A stretch of 64,000 nucleotides of DNA, from positions 10,074,146 to 10,138,145 of the forward strand of contig CM038921.1 in assembly GCA_021904315.1 (NCBI GenBank). The letters run 5' to 3'. This stretch comes from Sphagnum magellanicum. Its lineage: Eukaryota > Streptophyta > Sphagnopsida > Sphagnales > Sphagnaceae. Shown here piece by piece: positions 51,118 to 62,430 of this stretch; position 1 is the first letter of the stretch, and each line of letters starts with the position of its first letter. The translations under genes were made by a program, and so were the position numbers. The notes below the pieces were generated by a model. That model made no database searches. It saw nothing but the letters and a program-made list of their open reading frames with translations, and was not told the origin of the DNA.

Positions 51118-52799
51118 GGAAGGATAATCTTGGAACTCGTGTAAATTCTAACATTTTGCAACTTTGATTTGTTGTTGATGGAATCTTTTTTACTTAACTT
51201 ATTGATAAGATTCTGCTTCTTGCAATTTATTTATATTATTTGCCTTTTACCCTAAGAGCAAGCAATATTTTTTCCAACTTTCTGATGTTGCATCATTGGC
51301 TAGCATCCCAAGAGGGATTTAGCATTAAATGCTAACAGGTTTTTAATCATGTCTAAGCAGTTTAAAAACTGGTCGTAAAAATGCTACCAAATTAAAATCA
51401 ACATCCAAATGTGGCAGAGGGTTTTCAATTTGACCATTTTTAGCAGAAAAAGGAATATTGCCACAAAATATTCCTGTTTCATTTTTCACATTTTGACAAA
51501 ATTTGGCACCAAAAGAACATAGCTTAGAGCAAGACTGTTACCTTGTACCCTTGGAAGCTACCTAGCTTGTGTTACCAGTTGTCATTTTAATGGTCACTAA
51601 CACGTGTGAGAAGGTTTCGTTTTGCTAAATTTCTATGTGGCAATCAAAGAGTTGATGTAGTCCACAAAATATTCTCAGGGAAGTGTTGGTTTCCGTTATA
51701 TATGGAGCTTTCGTCAAGCCTAGGTTCACATGTAGAATAATAGGCATCATGTGTAGGGGTCCATGTCATCTTCCAAATTTGATTAAAACCAAAAATGCCA
51801 CTCATGGACAAATGATGGCGTGAACTTGATGACAAAATAATTTCGTGTGGTGAAATTATAGACATCGACTAATATTATATTGTTGGTGTTTGGCTCTCTG
51901 ATGGTTTTCATAGACTCAAAGGCAATTTGTCCAATGCAAAGAATTTATGTAATATTTCTTAAATTGGTGATTGTCAAATTTTGAACATATGTTTTTTGCA
52001 ATCCTAATATTCTGAACACATTTATTTTGGCCAGACACAATTAACTAGGAGTTCAGCCAATGTCCATTACCTGTATAATGTGAGTTGGTCAAGCCACATG
52101 TTTCATAATTTAATGAAAAGTAAGTTTCCTCAACAGGATAGAACCCTGACCACAAAGGTCTTGCCCATGCAATAGGTAAGTTCTACAATCTGTTAAGAAT
52201 GACGCCCAACTTTGAAGCACCTACAAAAGAACACCCACAGTTTGGCACCTTGCTCATGATCAATATTGAACAATTTTTTTACACACCATATCACTTGCCA
52301 AACCCAAGGGTGCATCAAAGGGTAACCAAATTGTCAATTGAATTTACAAGTCATAATAAAATAAATGTCCATTTTTTTCCACGACCCACATTTGACTGTT
52401 TGACTTAGAAATAGATAGATAGTCTATAGCACATGAAGTCGAGTATATGAAATTTAAGCAGTAGGATCGTTTTGAGACTTTTGGTTTTGAAAGATTGGCT
52501 ATATTTGAAATTTTGGGTTGCCTATGGTAATATTGTGCATTAGTTGATTAAAAAGGTGAAGTATATCAAAATGAAAAGGTATATAATGTTATTCTTTCTT
52601 GGACCTTCAAGATCCTATCCATGATTCACAAAATATCATAAAGAAAATTATGTAAAATGCACAAGAAGCAAAAATATTATTAGTAAAATATCTCACACAA
52701 ATCAGTCTGAATAAGTCATTAAATTTTTTGGAATACATATATAAGCCATGAGACTGTTTGTTTACAAATCTATATGTAAAATTCAAGTACATACAAGCC
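50939..52799. other. Spacer DNA, no gene seen
   Basis: First part of the 7,773-bp spacer between the core arms. AT-rich, with no recognised gene or ordered repeat apart from the start of the open frame above. Confidence 0.5.
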
Positions 52800-53126
52800 A
52801 ATAAGTACCCCAGGTTGTAAGGGGGGCAATTAGCCTAGGTTCAAAACGGTGACAAACAATTTTGGAAATAGAAAGTTTATGTAGTGAATGAGAAGGCTCA
52901 ACATGCAGTTGGGGGTGGGCCTTAGCTTTTTTTTCTTTCAGGTTCAGGGGAGGGGGGTGTGGAATCTTTTGTTTTTTTTTGTCTCCTCCCAACATGTTCC
53001 CAATGTGGTCCCATCAAGTTCCCATCAACGTTCCCCAAGTTCCCAATGTGTTCCCTAGGACTTTCCCAATTACACCTCGATTTTATCTCACATTGTTTGG
53101 CCATAGTTCAACTTCCATGTATATTA
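52800..53126 (+). repeat. R1 dispersed repeat, copy c, left part
   Basis: Matches R1 from GACAAACAATTTTGGAAAT through GTTCCCAATGTG, GTTCCCCAAGTTCCCAATGT and CACCTCGATTTTATC, then stops at TTCCATGTATATTA (53126). The missing part resumes at 57453 after the Helitron block. Confidence 0.8.
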
Positions 53127-53217
53127 TCATATATTGTAAAGGATGTCGAGATGAAATGAAACTTTCCATCCATCCGTCCCGTCGTCCATCCGTCCATCCG
53201 TCCGGTCATCCATGCGA

Positions 53218-53425
53218 ATCCACACCCTGGAAGCTCTAAGGTTGCCGGTTGCACACCATCCCTCTACTGAGTTTGACACTGCAGCTTTCTTTCTGCCCAC
53301 CAAGAATGGGAAGGAAATAAACCAGGAATGGCCCTCCATCCATGTCCCTATTTAGATACATCATCATCCTTCATGTGTTGCTTGCTTGCTGGACGGTGCA
53401 TAAATAATCACCATGTATGATGAAT
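53218..53425 (+). repeat. Internal Helitron segment, copy 1
   Basis: Matches 55483-55790 in the same orientation (GGAAGCTC, CACACCATCCCTCTACTGA, CACCAAGAATGGGAAGGAAA, TTTAGATACATCATCATCC). It lacks about 100 bp present in the second copy (55569-55675). Confidence 0.9.
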
Positions 53426-53692
53426 AATTACATATATTAAAGGAAGGATGGCACCGACAATGGTCCTCGATACGGAGAGTGGACACTATGGCCCAACCGG
53501 CTGCGGGCGTGCGGAGAGAGAGAAAGTGTGTGTGTTCAAAGTAACTTCCCCTGACTCCGAACGGTACGGACAGTGGGAGACAGAGAGAGTGTGTGTTTGT
53601 TCAAAGGACCACAACCGGTGGTTCTTCGCCGGTTCTTTTAGGAAAGTAGCTAAATATAGCAGAATTCTGCTTTTCTGCCTTTTCTGCCAGCA

Positions 53693-53715
53693 GGGGGGGG
53701 GGGGGGGGGGGGGGG
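53693..53715 (+). repeat. Run of 23 G in a G-rich tract
   Basis: Twenty-three consecutive G at 53693-53715, followed to about 53768 by further G runs (GGGGGGGCACGGGCGGGG). It lies just upstream of an internal Helitron 3' end. Confidence 0.95.
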
Positions 53716-55482
53716 CCAAGCACGGGCGAAGGGGGGGCACGGGCGGGGAAGGATCGGGCGGGGGGGAGCTCGACGGGTGCATTATGCACCGGGTTCACAC
53801 ACACCTGTGCCTTAGGCACGGGGCACACACTAGTTATTACATATAGTAAAGGACGTCGTGGTCGTTTTTCGTGAAGCTTTCCATCCATCCACAAGCAGTG
53901 ACCCATCGCTCTATCTCTGTAGGTCATCCCAGGATTTGAAATCCCTGTAGAGGTTAGAACAAACCCCACAAAAACCTTGCTAGACTGGGTCATTCAAAAT
54001 GTGGAAAAGCATACATTGGAAATTTGATAGTTTTATTATTATGCATTTGTAGGTAATGTATTAATATATTATATGGGCTTTTGTTCTACTAAGAAATTAA
54101 ATATCATCAAAATAACCTTTCAATTGTAGATTAATGTTGTGAGGGCCATGAAATGAATTCCCTTCCAATATGGATGACCAAAATTACCAATTTAAAAAAA
54201 TAAAAATCACAATAACATCCAAACAAAAACTGTGTGAATAAAAATGGAAACAACACTACATTGCCAAACATATACCCACAAATAACCCTAAACCCTAAAC
54301 CCACACATTCAAAAAAATATTGTTTTTCAAGTTTCAAATAGCACCCCCCCCAAAAAAGAAAAATCGCCTTCAAGTTGCAACAAGACAAACTAGAATAAAA
54401 GTTTTTATACTTAATAATATACAAGTTTAAAAAAAGGATAAACACAAACATGAAAAGCAATTGAGGAGGAGAAAAAATGTGTCAAGGTGTGCTTTACAAA
54501 TTTAGAAACAAACTAAACAAAAACCAATAGAGGATGATGTCATGGACACCAACATCATTCAGCATCATTTTGTAATATGTACCGTCAAATACACACATCT
54601 GTGCATTAGGCACAGGGTTCAAACTAGTATATTGTAAAGGACGTCGGGATGAAATGAAGCTTTCCATCTATCCATCTCGTCCCGTCATCCATCCAAACAG
54701 AACAAATATATATTTTAAAAAGGGAAGAAACTAGGGAAAAAAAAACGGAAAAACACTTTAACAATTAGAAACTTTTTGTAAACACTTAAACATGAAAAAA
54801 AAAGGGAAATACAGTAAAATAATGTTAAAAGAAAATTAAAAAATAGATGACAAAAAATAAAAAATAAAACAGAGAGCAAAAGAAAGAGAAAAAAAACCAT
54901 ACTTGAAAAAAAAATGAGGTTTGTCTTCTTTTTCCAAACTTGAAACCTGCATTCAATCAAACAAATTTTTTTTTTAATTTAATTATTTTTTATTATAAAA
55001 CATATTAGAAAAACTAGAATTTTTTTGGAAAAGAAAATAGAAACTAAATAAATAAATAAACGCATAAAAATAGAAAACAAATGAAGATAGACAAAATAAG
55101 AATAGAAAAAACATGAAACAAACATAAACAAAAAAAAGTAAAAACACAAAAACTATAAAAAAAAAACAAATGAAACAAGGAAAGGGAAATACAGTGAAAT
55201 CATTTTGAAAGAAAAAAATTACAAAAAAGAAGAAACCAAATAAATAGTAGAAAATAAGAAAAAAATAAAACTTATAATAATGAAGAAAAACCCTACTTGA
55301 AAAAGAATGAGGTGTGTCTTCTCTCTCCAAACTTCAAACTTGCATCCAAATAAACAAAAATACAAAAATGAAAAAGAAACACTATATTTTTATTATATAA
55401 AATAATAATAAAAACAGAAAACACATAATAATAAAAAATTAAAAAAATAAAAGCTGTTTAAAAAAACTAAAAAACATGAACA

Positions 55483-55790
55483 CCCGGAAGCTCCGAGGTT
55501 GCCAGCTGCACACCATCCCTCTACTGAATCTGACACTGCAGCTTTCTGCCCACCAAGAATGGGAAGGAAATCTATCCATCATGCAATGCTCTCCCAGCTA
55601 GCTACTTCCCAAATGCCCAACTTGGTCGGTGAAATGGCCTCCAAGTTATGGCCGGTGAAATTTTTTTTTATAAAATAAACCAGGAATGGCCCTCCATCCA
55701 TGTCCCTATTTAGATACATCATCATCCTCCATGTGCGGCTTGCTTGCTTGCTGGACTGTGCATAAATAATCACCATGTATGATGAAATAT
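55483..55790 (+). repeat. Internal Helitron segment, copy 2
   Basis: Longer partner of 53218-53425, within the last member of the Helitron block. The DNA between this member's 5' end (54629) and this segment is an extremely A-rich ~780-bp stretch; the 81- and 115-codon minus-strand frames there are Phe-rich low-complexity artefacts. Confidence 0.85.
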
Positions 55791-57452
55791 TTACACATGA
55801 CCGCATGTAATGCGTTTTTTCGTTTTTTTTCGGTCAATCTTGTAATGCACCCAAAGTGGTGATGATCCACATGAATAATTAGCCATATAGTTAAAAAGTG
55901 CTGAAATCAATTAATTTTTAAATGTTTTCAATAGTCAGAATTTTTTTTAAAAAGGAAAAATGTCAGATTTCTGTCTATACATGGTTCAAGAATATTTTAG
56001 CCAAAAACATAAAATAACATGTTATGACAAGACAAAATGTGGCATAAATTTTGGTAATTTAATAAATAATACATTTTTTTATGAAGTGTCCAATATGCTT
56101 TTGATATCTATGTTGCATTGGTGCATTTGTCCGAATATGATCAATTTGTGTATGTTAATAATTAAATTCTTTAAAAAATCTAAATGTATTTGTTATAAAG
56201 GTATGTGTGTTTTGGCGATGAGAAGAAGCGTGTGACAGAAGCCAAGATTGGAGATGAAGCACTCGACAAAAGTGGAGCAACATACAAATGAGAGGGTGAA
56301 GTGTCTGTAGTTGATGTCTGAAGTTTCTTTTTTTCTTCCATTCTCCAGAACTAGCTAGCTAGCAAGCAAGCTTGAAGAAGCAAAGGTTTTCTTCAGAGAT
56401 GAGAACGTAGTAAGAAGATAGGCTCAATGATGATCAGACGTCAGACATTCGTCCGATCATCCATCCATCCCGTCATGGTCTGTTTATTCCCACCGAAAAT
56501 GGCTGACTCTGCCTGGAGGGCCTGTCATGTGTAGCATTTCAAGCATTTGCCTTTCCTGTTCTTCCTTTCTCCTCTCAATCAGGAAAAGTTTATGAAAAAA
56601 AACAGGAAAAAAAGAAAACATGTTTGTGATGGAAAAATAGAAAAAATACATATTACTTCTTCTTTTTTTTACCCTACAGCCTACCCTACCTAGACAATAT
56701 AACTGGTGGTTTGCAAGGTGAGTATTTGAAAACTGACCTTTATGCATAATTTATTATTTAAATAAAAACCCAAGTAAATTGATAACCAGGGGTATTACTT
56801 TGACAATGAAATTGTTAACTCATGAGTCTAAATTTTTCAAAAAGATTGATACCTTATGTGATCCAAATTTTTAAATGGCATTATTATTTACTATTTTTTC
56901 CCTCAAAATCATTTTTTTTTCAATTTTTCAATTTTTTAATTTCACTTTTCTGCGAATTTTTTCCAATAAATAAAAGGGCTGGGGATGACCATTCAGGCTC
57001 ACCTGGTGTTTAATTGAGACCCAATTGCACTTGCTGCTGATTTTGTCATTCTGCAACTACATCCCTACTCTTAATGTCAAGAAAGGGGTCCTCTATGGCC
57101 GGCCTACAAATTTGTCATGGGGCTTGACTCCTTACTTTTAATGCTAAGGATTAGGTCCTCTGTGGCAGATTCTGCCACTTAAGCCCTTGATGCCACTATT
57201 TTTACCAGAGAAATTTCGCTAAAAAGTGAAATGAAAAATTCAAAAATTCAAAAATGAAGTGATTTTGGAGGGTTTCAAAAGCCAAAAGTGAGGTGGAAAA
57301 TTAGTAAAAGATTGCCAGATTTCTACATTGGATTTTCAGTGCGTCACCATGAGCACAGACAGTTGTTTAAAAAATTTGTACTTCATATCTGGTTTTGTAA
57401 CATGTACCATCAAATACACACACCTGTGCATTAGGCACGGGGTTCAAACTAG

Positions 57453-57610
57453 TAAGTTGTAAATGGGGGCCCAAAGGGAAGCAGAACTATGTGTCTATTT
57501 GGGGAAGAAGTCTAGGCTTCTACATTGGGCAGTGCCCAATGATCCAAAATTATTGGCCATCAGCCAATGAATGTGGATCTTTCTCGGAAGAAAAAAACTT
57601 AACTATGCTT
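57453..57610 (+). repeat. R1 dispersed repeat, copy c, right part
   Basis: Continues R1 immediately after the Helitron end: TAAGTTGTAAATGGGGGCCC, then GCTTCTACATTGGGCAGTGCC and GCCAATGAATGTGG, in the order found in uninterrupted R1 copies. Confidence 0.75.
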
Positions 57611-58329
57611 CTCTTTTGGGGTGGGAAGCATTGTAGCCGAACAACGGGTGGCGGGACAGTGACTCCATGACTGTGCAGTTTGTGTGAACACAAAAACCTT
57701 GATCAGGGTAATCTGGCTGCCTCTATTGATGAGTGGCAGCGGATTTCTTCTTCATTAGTGTGAGAGGGAAATTAGATATGCATGGGGTGCATGGGAGAAG
57801 GGGGTCTGTATGTGTGGGATGGGAGGACAGGAAGATGACGGCGCGTTTGATGAAGAGGAGTGGCGCCACATTGATTAGGGATGGAAGAAAGCTTTTGGTG
57901 AGAAAAGCGAGGAGGAAGCTTGTGCAGGAAGCTGCATCCAAGGAGGTAGAGAAGAGGATAATCAGCTGGAGGTAGATCGGTGGGTTTTGGCAGAACAGCT
58001 AGGAGCTTAGGGAACTCTCGTTTGGTTGCTTTCTTTTTCCGTTGCGATTAGTGACCAGAGACATCTTTGGCTCCTTGATCTAAGAAAGTTTAGTGGGAAT
58101 TTAGGATGAAGGCAATCGATGTAGCAATTTTGGGAGGCAGGAGAATTGGTTCTGTACGAGACATTATGTGTAATAAGAGCTATGGAGTTTTGTCTTTGAA
58201 ATCTATTTCGCTTGAGTTGTGTGTTGCATAATTGTGAGATTGCATTGTGCTCGCTTTGTCAGAGCAAGGCAGTTTGAGAGAGGTTTGGTTATTGCTGTGT
58301 TTTCTCTGTTTCTCTAGATCCCTCCTTTT
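57611..58329 (+). other. Less AT-rich spacer DNA with unidentified frame
   Basis: Composition is richer than the surrounding spacer. A plus-strand frame 57733-57975 (80 codons, ATG at 57733, many Arg and Lys) has no family I recognise. It could be a gene fragment carried by an element or chance. No splice structure is proposed. Confidence 0.3.
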
Positions 58330-58440
58330 TTGGTTACAGCATGTCTACACTTCTCTGTTGAGCAATGCCCAATGTTCCAAAAATATTGGCGATGGGCCAA
58401 TCAATGTGGCTCCTTCTCAAAGAGAAAAGGAAGAACTCCA
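58330..58440 (+). repeat. R1 dispersed repeat, copy d, 3' part only
   Basis: Carries only the last ~110 bp of R1 (GAGCAATGCCCAATGTTCC, GATGGGCCAATCAATGTGGC). Confidence 0.7.
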
Positions 58441-59010
58441 GGGGTGCACCCCCCCATCCTAATTAATAATAGCACCACAAATAAGTACACCCCCTTTCAT
58501 GTGCCAGATAGGATGAATATTCAAGACAAGACTAAATATTCACCAATTGGGTAGGATAAAGAGCACTGGATACCAAACGTTTTTTCCTAACCAAGTTAGG
58601 CAACGTATTTTTAGCCCTCAATTTATTGGTAGTTTACCTAGGTAAAGATGGACTTACCCACCACATAGTAGTTTCCACCAGAGGTCCTCTTCTCTTTTCT
58701 TTATTCAAAGCAATTGCGCGTATGCATGGAACATTCTACAGGGACACAACACCAATCCATGTTGCGCTAATGGCCAAAGCACACAAGGTTTGTAACCATC
58801 CACGAAATATTACAAAAGATAAAACTTTATTGGGAATTGAATGGCATGACGGCCAACTCAACCACTTTCATGTCAAGTGGGATACTGAATCTGATGCCCC
58901 GCACAAAATTTGCTGCTGTGCCATAGGCAGCCCTAAAGAATAATTTAAAGGTTTCATCTCATGCAACATCTATAGACATAAAGTATGTATGAATATATAT
59001 GACCTTTGAT

Positions 59011-59697
59011 TCAAGCTTTCTTATTAGCAGCTTCGACTGCGTACTCGATCTTTTGGACTGCCTTTTCACCCAATCCGAATGCTTTTTCCAAGACCACCTC
59101 GGTGATGTTGGAATTGAATAACGCTACTGCCTGTATTTGCGTACCTGGGTTCTGGCTGTTCAGGGCTGCAATTGCAGTTGCAGTACCGTCGCACACGTTG
59201 AGCTCGAAGTGCAAAAGACCTCTCGGGAACACAAACACATCGCCCTGCTGCAACGTGGTTGCATAAAGTTTTTCATCGGTGCTCACGAAACCGACGAACA
59301 AAGAACCCTCCACCACGAAAATGATCTCAGTGGCTCGAGGGTGTGTGTGGGGTGGGACGAGACCTCCTTTAGCGAAGTCCAGGCGTGCCATGGAAATCCC
59401 CAAAGTGTTGATGCCCGGGAATGCTCCTGCAAATGCTCCTGTGACGTTACTTCCAAGGGGGTTGTTGGTGTTTCCAGGGGCGGCCAAGAGAGGGGACGCG
59501 AAGTCGGTGCCGGTCACAAGGGCAGGGTTCTTGCAGACCAGACCGTTAACGATGGTGGGGTTGTTGGGATCGGCGACACAGAAGTCTTGCTCTGGGTCCG
59601 CATCTGATGCAATGGCCATCATGGGGAGGAGAGCTAGCTGCAACACAAAAAGTGCCACTGTGACACGACGAACATGAGCTAAAAAGCTCCCAGCCAT
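59011..59697 (-). CDS. Germin-like protein (cupin), right copy
   Basis: Encodes a 228-aa protein identical to the left copy at 49953-50639, with the same signal peptide, His117/His119/Glu124/His163 ligand set and Cys40/Cys55 pair. No coding difference of any kind was found, synonymous included, which points to very recent copying or homogenisation. It is transcribed toward its twin, so the two genes are convergent across the spacer. The start was chosen as in the left copy. Its promoter is also identical, with the TATA box at 59894-59900. Confidence 0.96.
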   Translation of the reverse strand: MAGSFLAHVRRVTVALFVLQLALLPMMAIASDADPEQDFCVADPNNPTIVNGLVCKNPALVTGTDFASPLLAAPGNTNNPLGSNVTGAFAGAFPGINTLGISMARLDFAKGGLVPPHTHPRATEIIFVVEGSLFVGFVSTDEKLYATTLQQGDVFVFPRGLLHFELNVCDGTATAIAALNSQNPGTQIQAVALFNSNITEVVLEKAFGLGEKAVQKIEYAVEAANKKA

Positions 59698-59893
59698 CGC
59701 GTTGACGAATGCTTGTTGGGGAGACCGCTGCAAATTGAGCAAAGTTAGTGAATATTCTTGACCCCAGGTAGGCAGAAAACAATTGAGCCAGCAATACTAG
59801 TGTAGGACGAAGGGGTCTGATAGGCAAGGAAGGCAGTGTAAGAAGAAGAGTCAGGTGAGCTCTGCAGTTGGAATGGAGGAGTGTGCAGTTTGG

Positions 59894-59900
59894 ATTTATA
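59894..59900 (-). promoter_or_regulatory. TATA box of germin-like gene (right copy)
   Basis: Mirror of the TATAAAT at 49750-49756; identical sequence and spacing. Confidence 0.6.
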
Positions 59901-60059
59901 GTGAGATGGCCAAGGTGGCGTACAAGGGATGCCAAAGGTGGAGGTGGAAAAGTGCGTACACGTTCAATCAATTGTCTACTGTCCTTGTCAATCCCGTGAT
60001 GGACCATTCTAACCGATGGCTCTAGAAGCTGTAGGAGATAGTGGCATACTGAGACAAAG

Positions 60060-60465
60060 GGCAAAATCTTTTTGGAAGGGGCCAGGTTGATTGACCCATC
60101 ACCAATCTTTTGGAACATCGGGCACTCCCCAGTAGAAACATCTCTTCGGACCCCAAGTCCAGATATAGAATCAAATGTGCTCTCCAACTTTTCAGTTTGT
60201 GTACATGGGAATGCAACTTTGTGTGGGATAAAGTTGAGGTGCTGTTGGGAACAAATTGGGAACTTGGGGAGCCCTCTGGGAACCGGGTGGGAGCCTCGTG
60301 TGAATACGATGGGAACACATTGGGAACAAGAGAAAAAAAAATCCCTGGACCCCCCCCCCCTCCCACCCCAAAATACAAAAAGCTGAGTGCATCCTGAGCC
60401 TTGTCATTGGCTGCATACAACTTTAATTTCCAAAACTGTTTCTCACCATTTTTGGCCTGGGCCAA
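60060..60465 (-). repeat. R1 dispersed repeat, copy b' (in right arm)
   Basis: Inverted duplicate of copy b, differing at one base (60333). Confidence 0.8.
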
Positions 60466-61173
60466 TTAATGGGAGGGGCACAAACTGTGGGACGTAGTCC
60501 TAAATATGCACAGGGTAGTATTTAAGTGAGGTCCGCTCCACATCAAACGGTGAACTTGAAATTTTGATCCTCTTACAAACTAGCCTTCTTAGGGGTTTAG
60601 CCCGTCTCAAACAAAATGTCGTAGATCATGGTCGTTAGTACGGTTACTTGCCGGCGGTTGCACGGAGGCTGAGAAAGGGCTGACTTTGATTACATGGTGA
60701 TTCGAGGGTACGAGATGTCCACCACGTGTAGATTACACGCATGCGATCTATGTAGACGACTCAGCAGCTATACAGGCTGCAGTCCAGACAACGCGTATAC
60801 ACAGTCCTGCGTTTCCTTCGGCAAGGGCCGATCTCTGGTCATCAGGGGTCCTAGCGACAACAGGTTACGGAACCCGCCCAATAATCCATGGACAGACAGG
60901 GTAGACCGTCACCACATGGGCCGACCATTTTGCACACGCGTAAAACAAAAAAATTTGAGACTTTGCGTCACAAAATTCAATGATTTTTTTGAAAGTAAAT
61001 CACGAAAAATTGAATTAAAACAATCTACAAAAGTCACCAGCTTTCTATACATGTTTCAAGCAATTATTAACCAAAAAGTATAAGGATGTTTTTAAAGTTT
61101 TCCTTTCATATTTATGTAAAAGCCAAATTTGGCTACAACAGCTTATGGATGCCTGCTACCTCAGCTGGATCAA

Positions 61174-62430
61174 GGTATGGTCAACCTATGTGCTTGTATC
61201 ATTTTGTTAAAGGAGGAATAGTTAGTAGTTTGTAAGTAGTTGGTGATTTTCTCCTCTAATTTTGAATTCTTGGACATGAGTTTTATTGATAATTAATTCC
61301 ATTTTTTCTTTTGTGGAAATGTGATTTTTTTTAAAAATTCAGAACTTTTGAAGAAGAATGGATTCTATGTTGCACATGTGTGTATGGTTTGTACAAGATC
61401 TGCAATTTTATGGTACATGTATTTGTTAGTGCAAGATTTCTATGTTAAAATAGTATCGTAACTTCAAGAACTGGTGAAATGAAAGAATATATGTTACCAT
61501 TCGATGATTATTTTTGGGATGAACTCAACCAAGAATTGTAGTTTTTTTTAGGTTGTATTCTGATTTATTATTGTTTTCTATAAATAAATTGCATATTTTC
61601 TTCTAAATCTACATGTTATTGATTAATTAATTTTTTTAAAGGATTTAAATCTAAGGGGGATCATAGTTGTTGTGAAAGTTTGGTCTACAAGGGAATCTAT
61701 CGGGAGATCTTGGTTAGAGAAGGGGAAAATGAACATAATGATTATAAGATGCTTATGAATGCAATTAAATCAAGCAACGGATAGAGATCAATAAATAATG
61801 TTCCTCCCACCAACAAAAGTATGTTGTGAATAGCAATGTGCATGTAACCATAAAACCCACAAATGTCAAAAACAAAGGAAAAGCCTACAAGGTACATCAA
61901 TATTCTAATGAAGATAAATGTTTCAAAAGAAATTCAAACTATAGTAGCAATGAAGTAAAACTACAATGATTGAGATTGGAACTTTGGGAGGAAAAATTAC
62001 TTGAAGAATTTATGGGATTCACAACAAAACATGTATTTCCAAATTTGAGTCAACAAGTGCTAGAAGGGGAGGGATAGGGATTTTTAACCCTTCAACAATC
62101 AAATTTTGAGGGTTCATTTAATAGTCAAAGCATGGAGTTGGAGAAAGAATAAGTATCTGCAACAAGATGGGTGGCCCATGTACATGCTTGGCAATCCAAG
62201 ATTCCACCATACTATGAACCACCAAATAGTGGGAAGAAATTCATAACTATTGCAAAGTTGTTTAATGAATAATGGGTGAATGCCAATCAAGTAGTGGAAT
62301 CGCTAGTACCATACTTTGTTGGAACAATTCAAAGACTATAATTACTCAAATGAAACAAATTATAAAACGTAGTGCATCAACTGTTTGCACCAACTCCACA
62401 TGTCTTTGTAAACGAATAATTGGTGACAAA
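61174..62430 (+). repeat. Outer, diverged arm of the inverted duplication (right)
   Basis: Partner of 46530-48476 read in reverse complement, about 75-80% alike by eye. Coding-like remnants run on +, including VYKGIYREILVREGENEHND near 61681 and SATRWVAHVHAWQSKI near 62157, with stops in places. The left arm has the same remnants on -. The source element or gene is not recognised. Confidence 0.85.

Larger units (their letters stand above)
53127..57452 (+). mobile_element. Composite Helitron block inserted in R1
   Basis: The block begins A^TC (TCATATATTGTAAAGGATG at 53127) and ends with hairpin CCTGTGC-ATTAG-GCACGGG (57424-57442) and CTAG^T (57449-57452). Two more Helitron 3' ends lie inside: CTAG at 53830-53833 (after hairpins GGTGCATTATGCACC and CTGTGCCTTAGGCACGG) and CTAG at 54624-54627 (after CTGTGCATTAGGCACAG). 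Each is followed at once by a 5'-end-like sequence (ATAGTAAAGGACGTCG near 53842; ATATTGTAAAGGACGTCG at 54629). A ~200-bp internal segment is shared between 53218-53425 and 55483-55790. CCAT/CCGT repeats follow each 5' end. No RepHel protein is present, so the elements are non-autonomous. Confidence 0.75.
58712..61173 (-). repeat. Right core arm of near-perfect 2,462-bp inverted duplication
   Basis: Reverse complement of 48477-50938 with three single-base differences (60333, 60618, 61167) and no indels found. The inner boundary at 58712 is sharp; DNA just left of it has no match to DNA right of 50938. Confidence 0.95.

Noticed and set aside
53448-53993. Frames of 132, 98 and 130 codons across the G-rich tract
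   Set aside because: Gly-rich or Pro-rich translation of a G homopolymer, not a protein.
54715-55330. 81- and 115-codon minus-strand frames rich in Phe
   Set aside because: They arise from A-rich low-complexity DNA inside the Helitron block.
48477-61173. Reading the whole inverted duplication as one DNA transposon with 2.4-kb terminal repeats
   Set aside because: The arms contain a host gene with its promoter, flanking homology continues past the outer ends, no target duplication is seen and no transposase is present.
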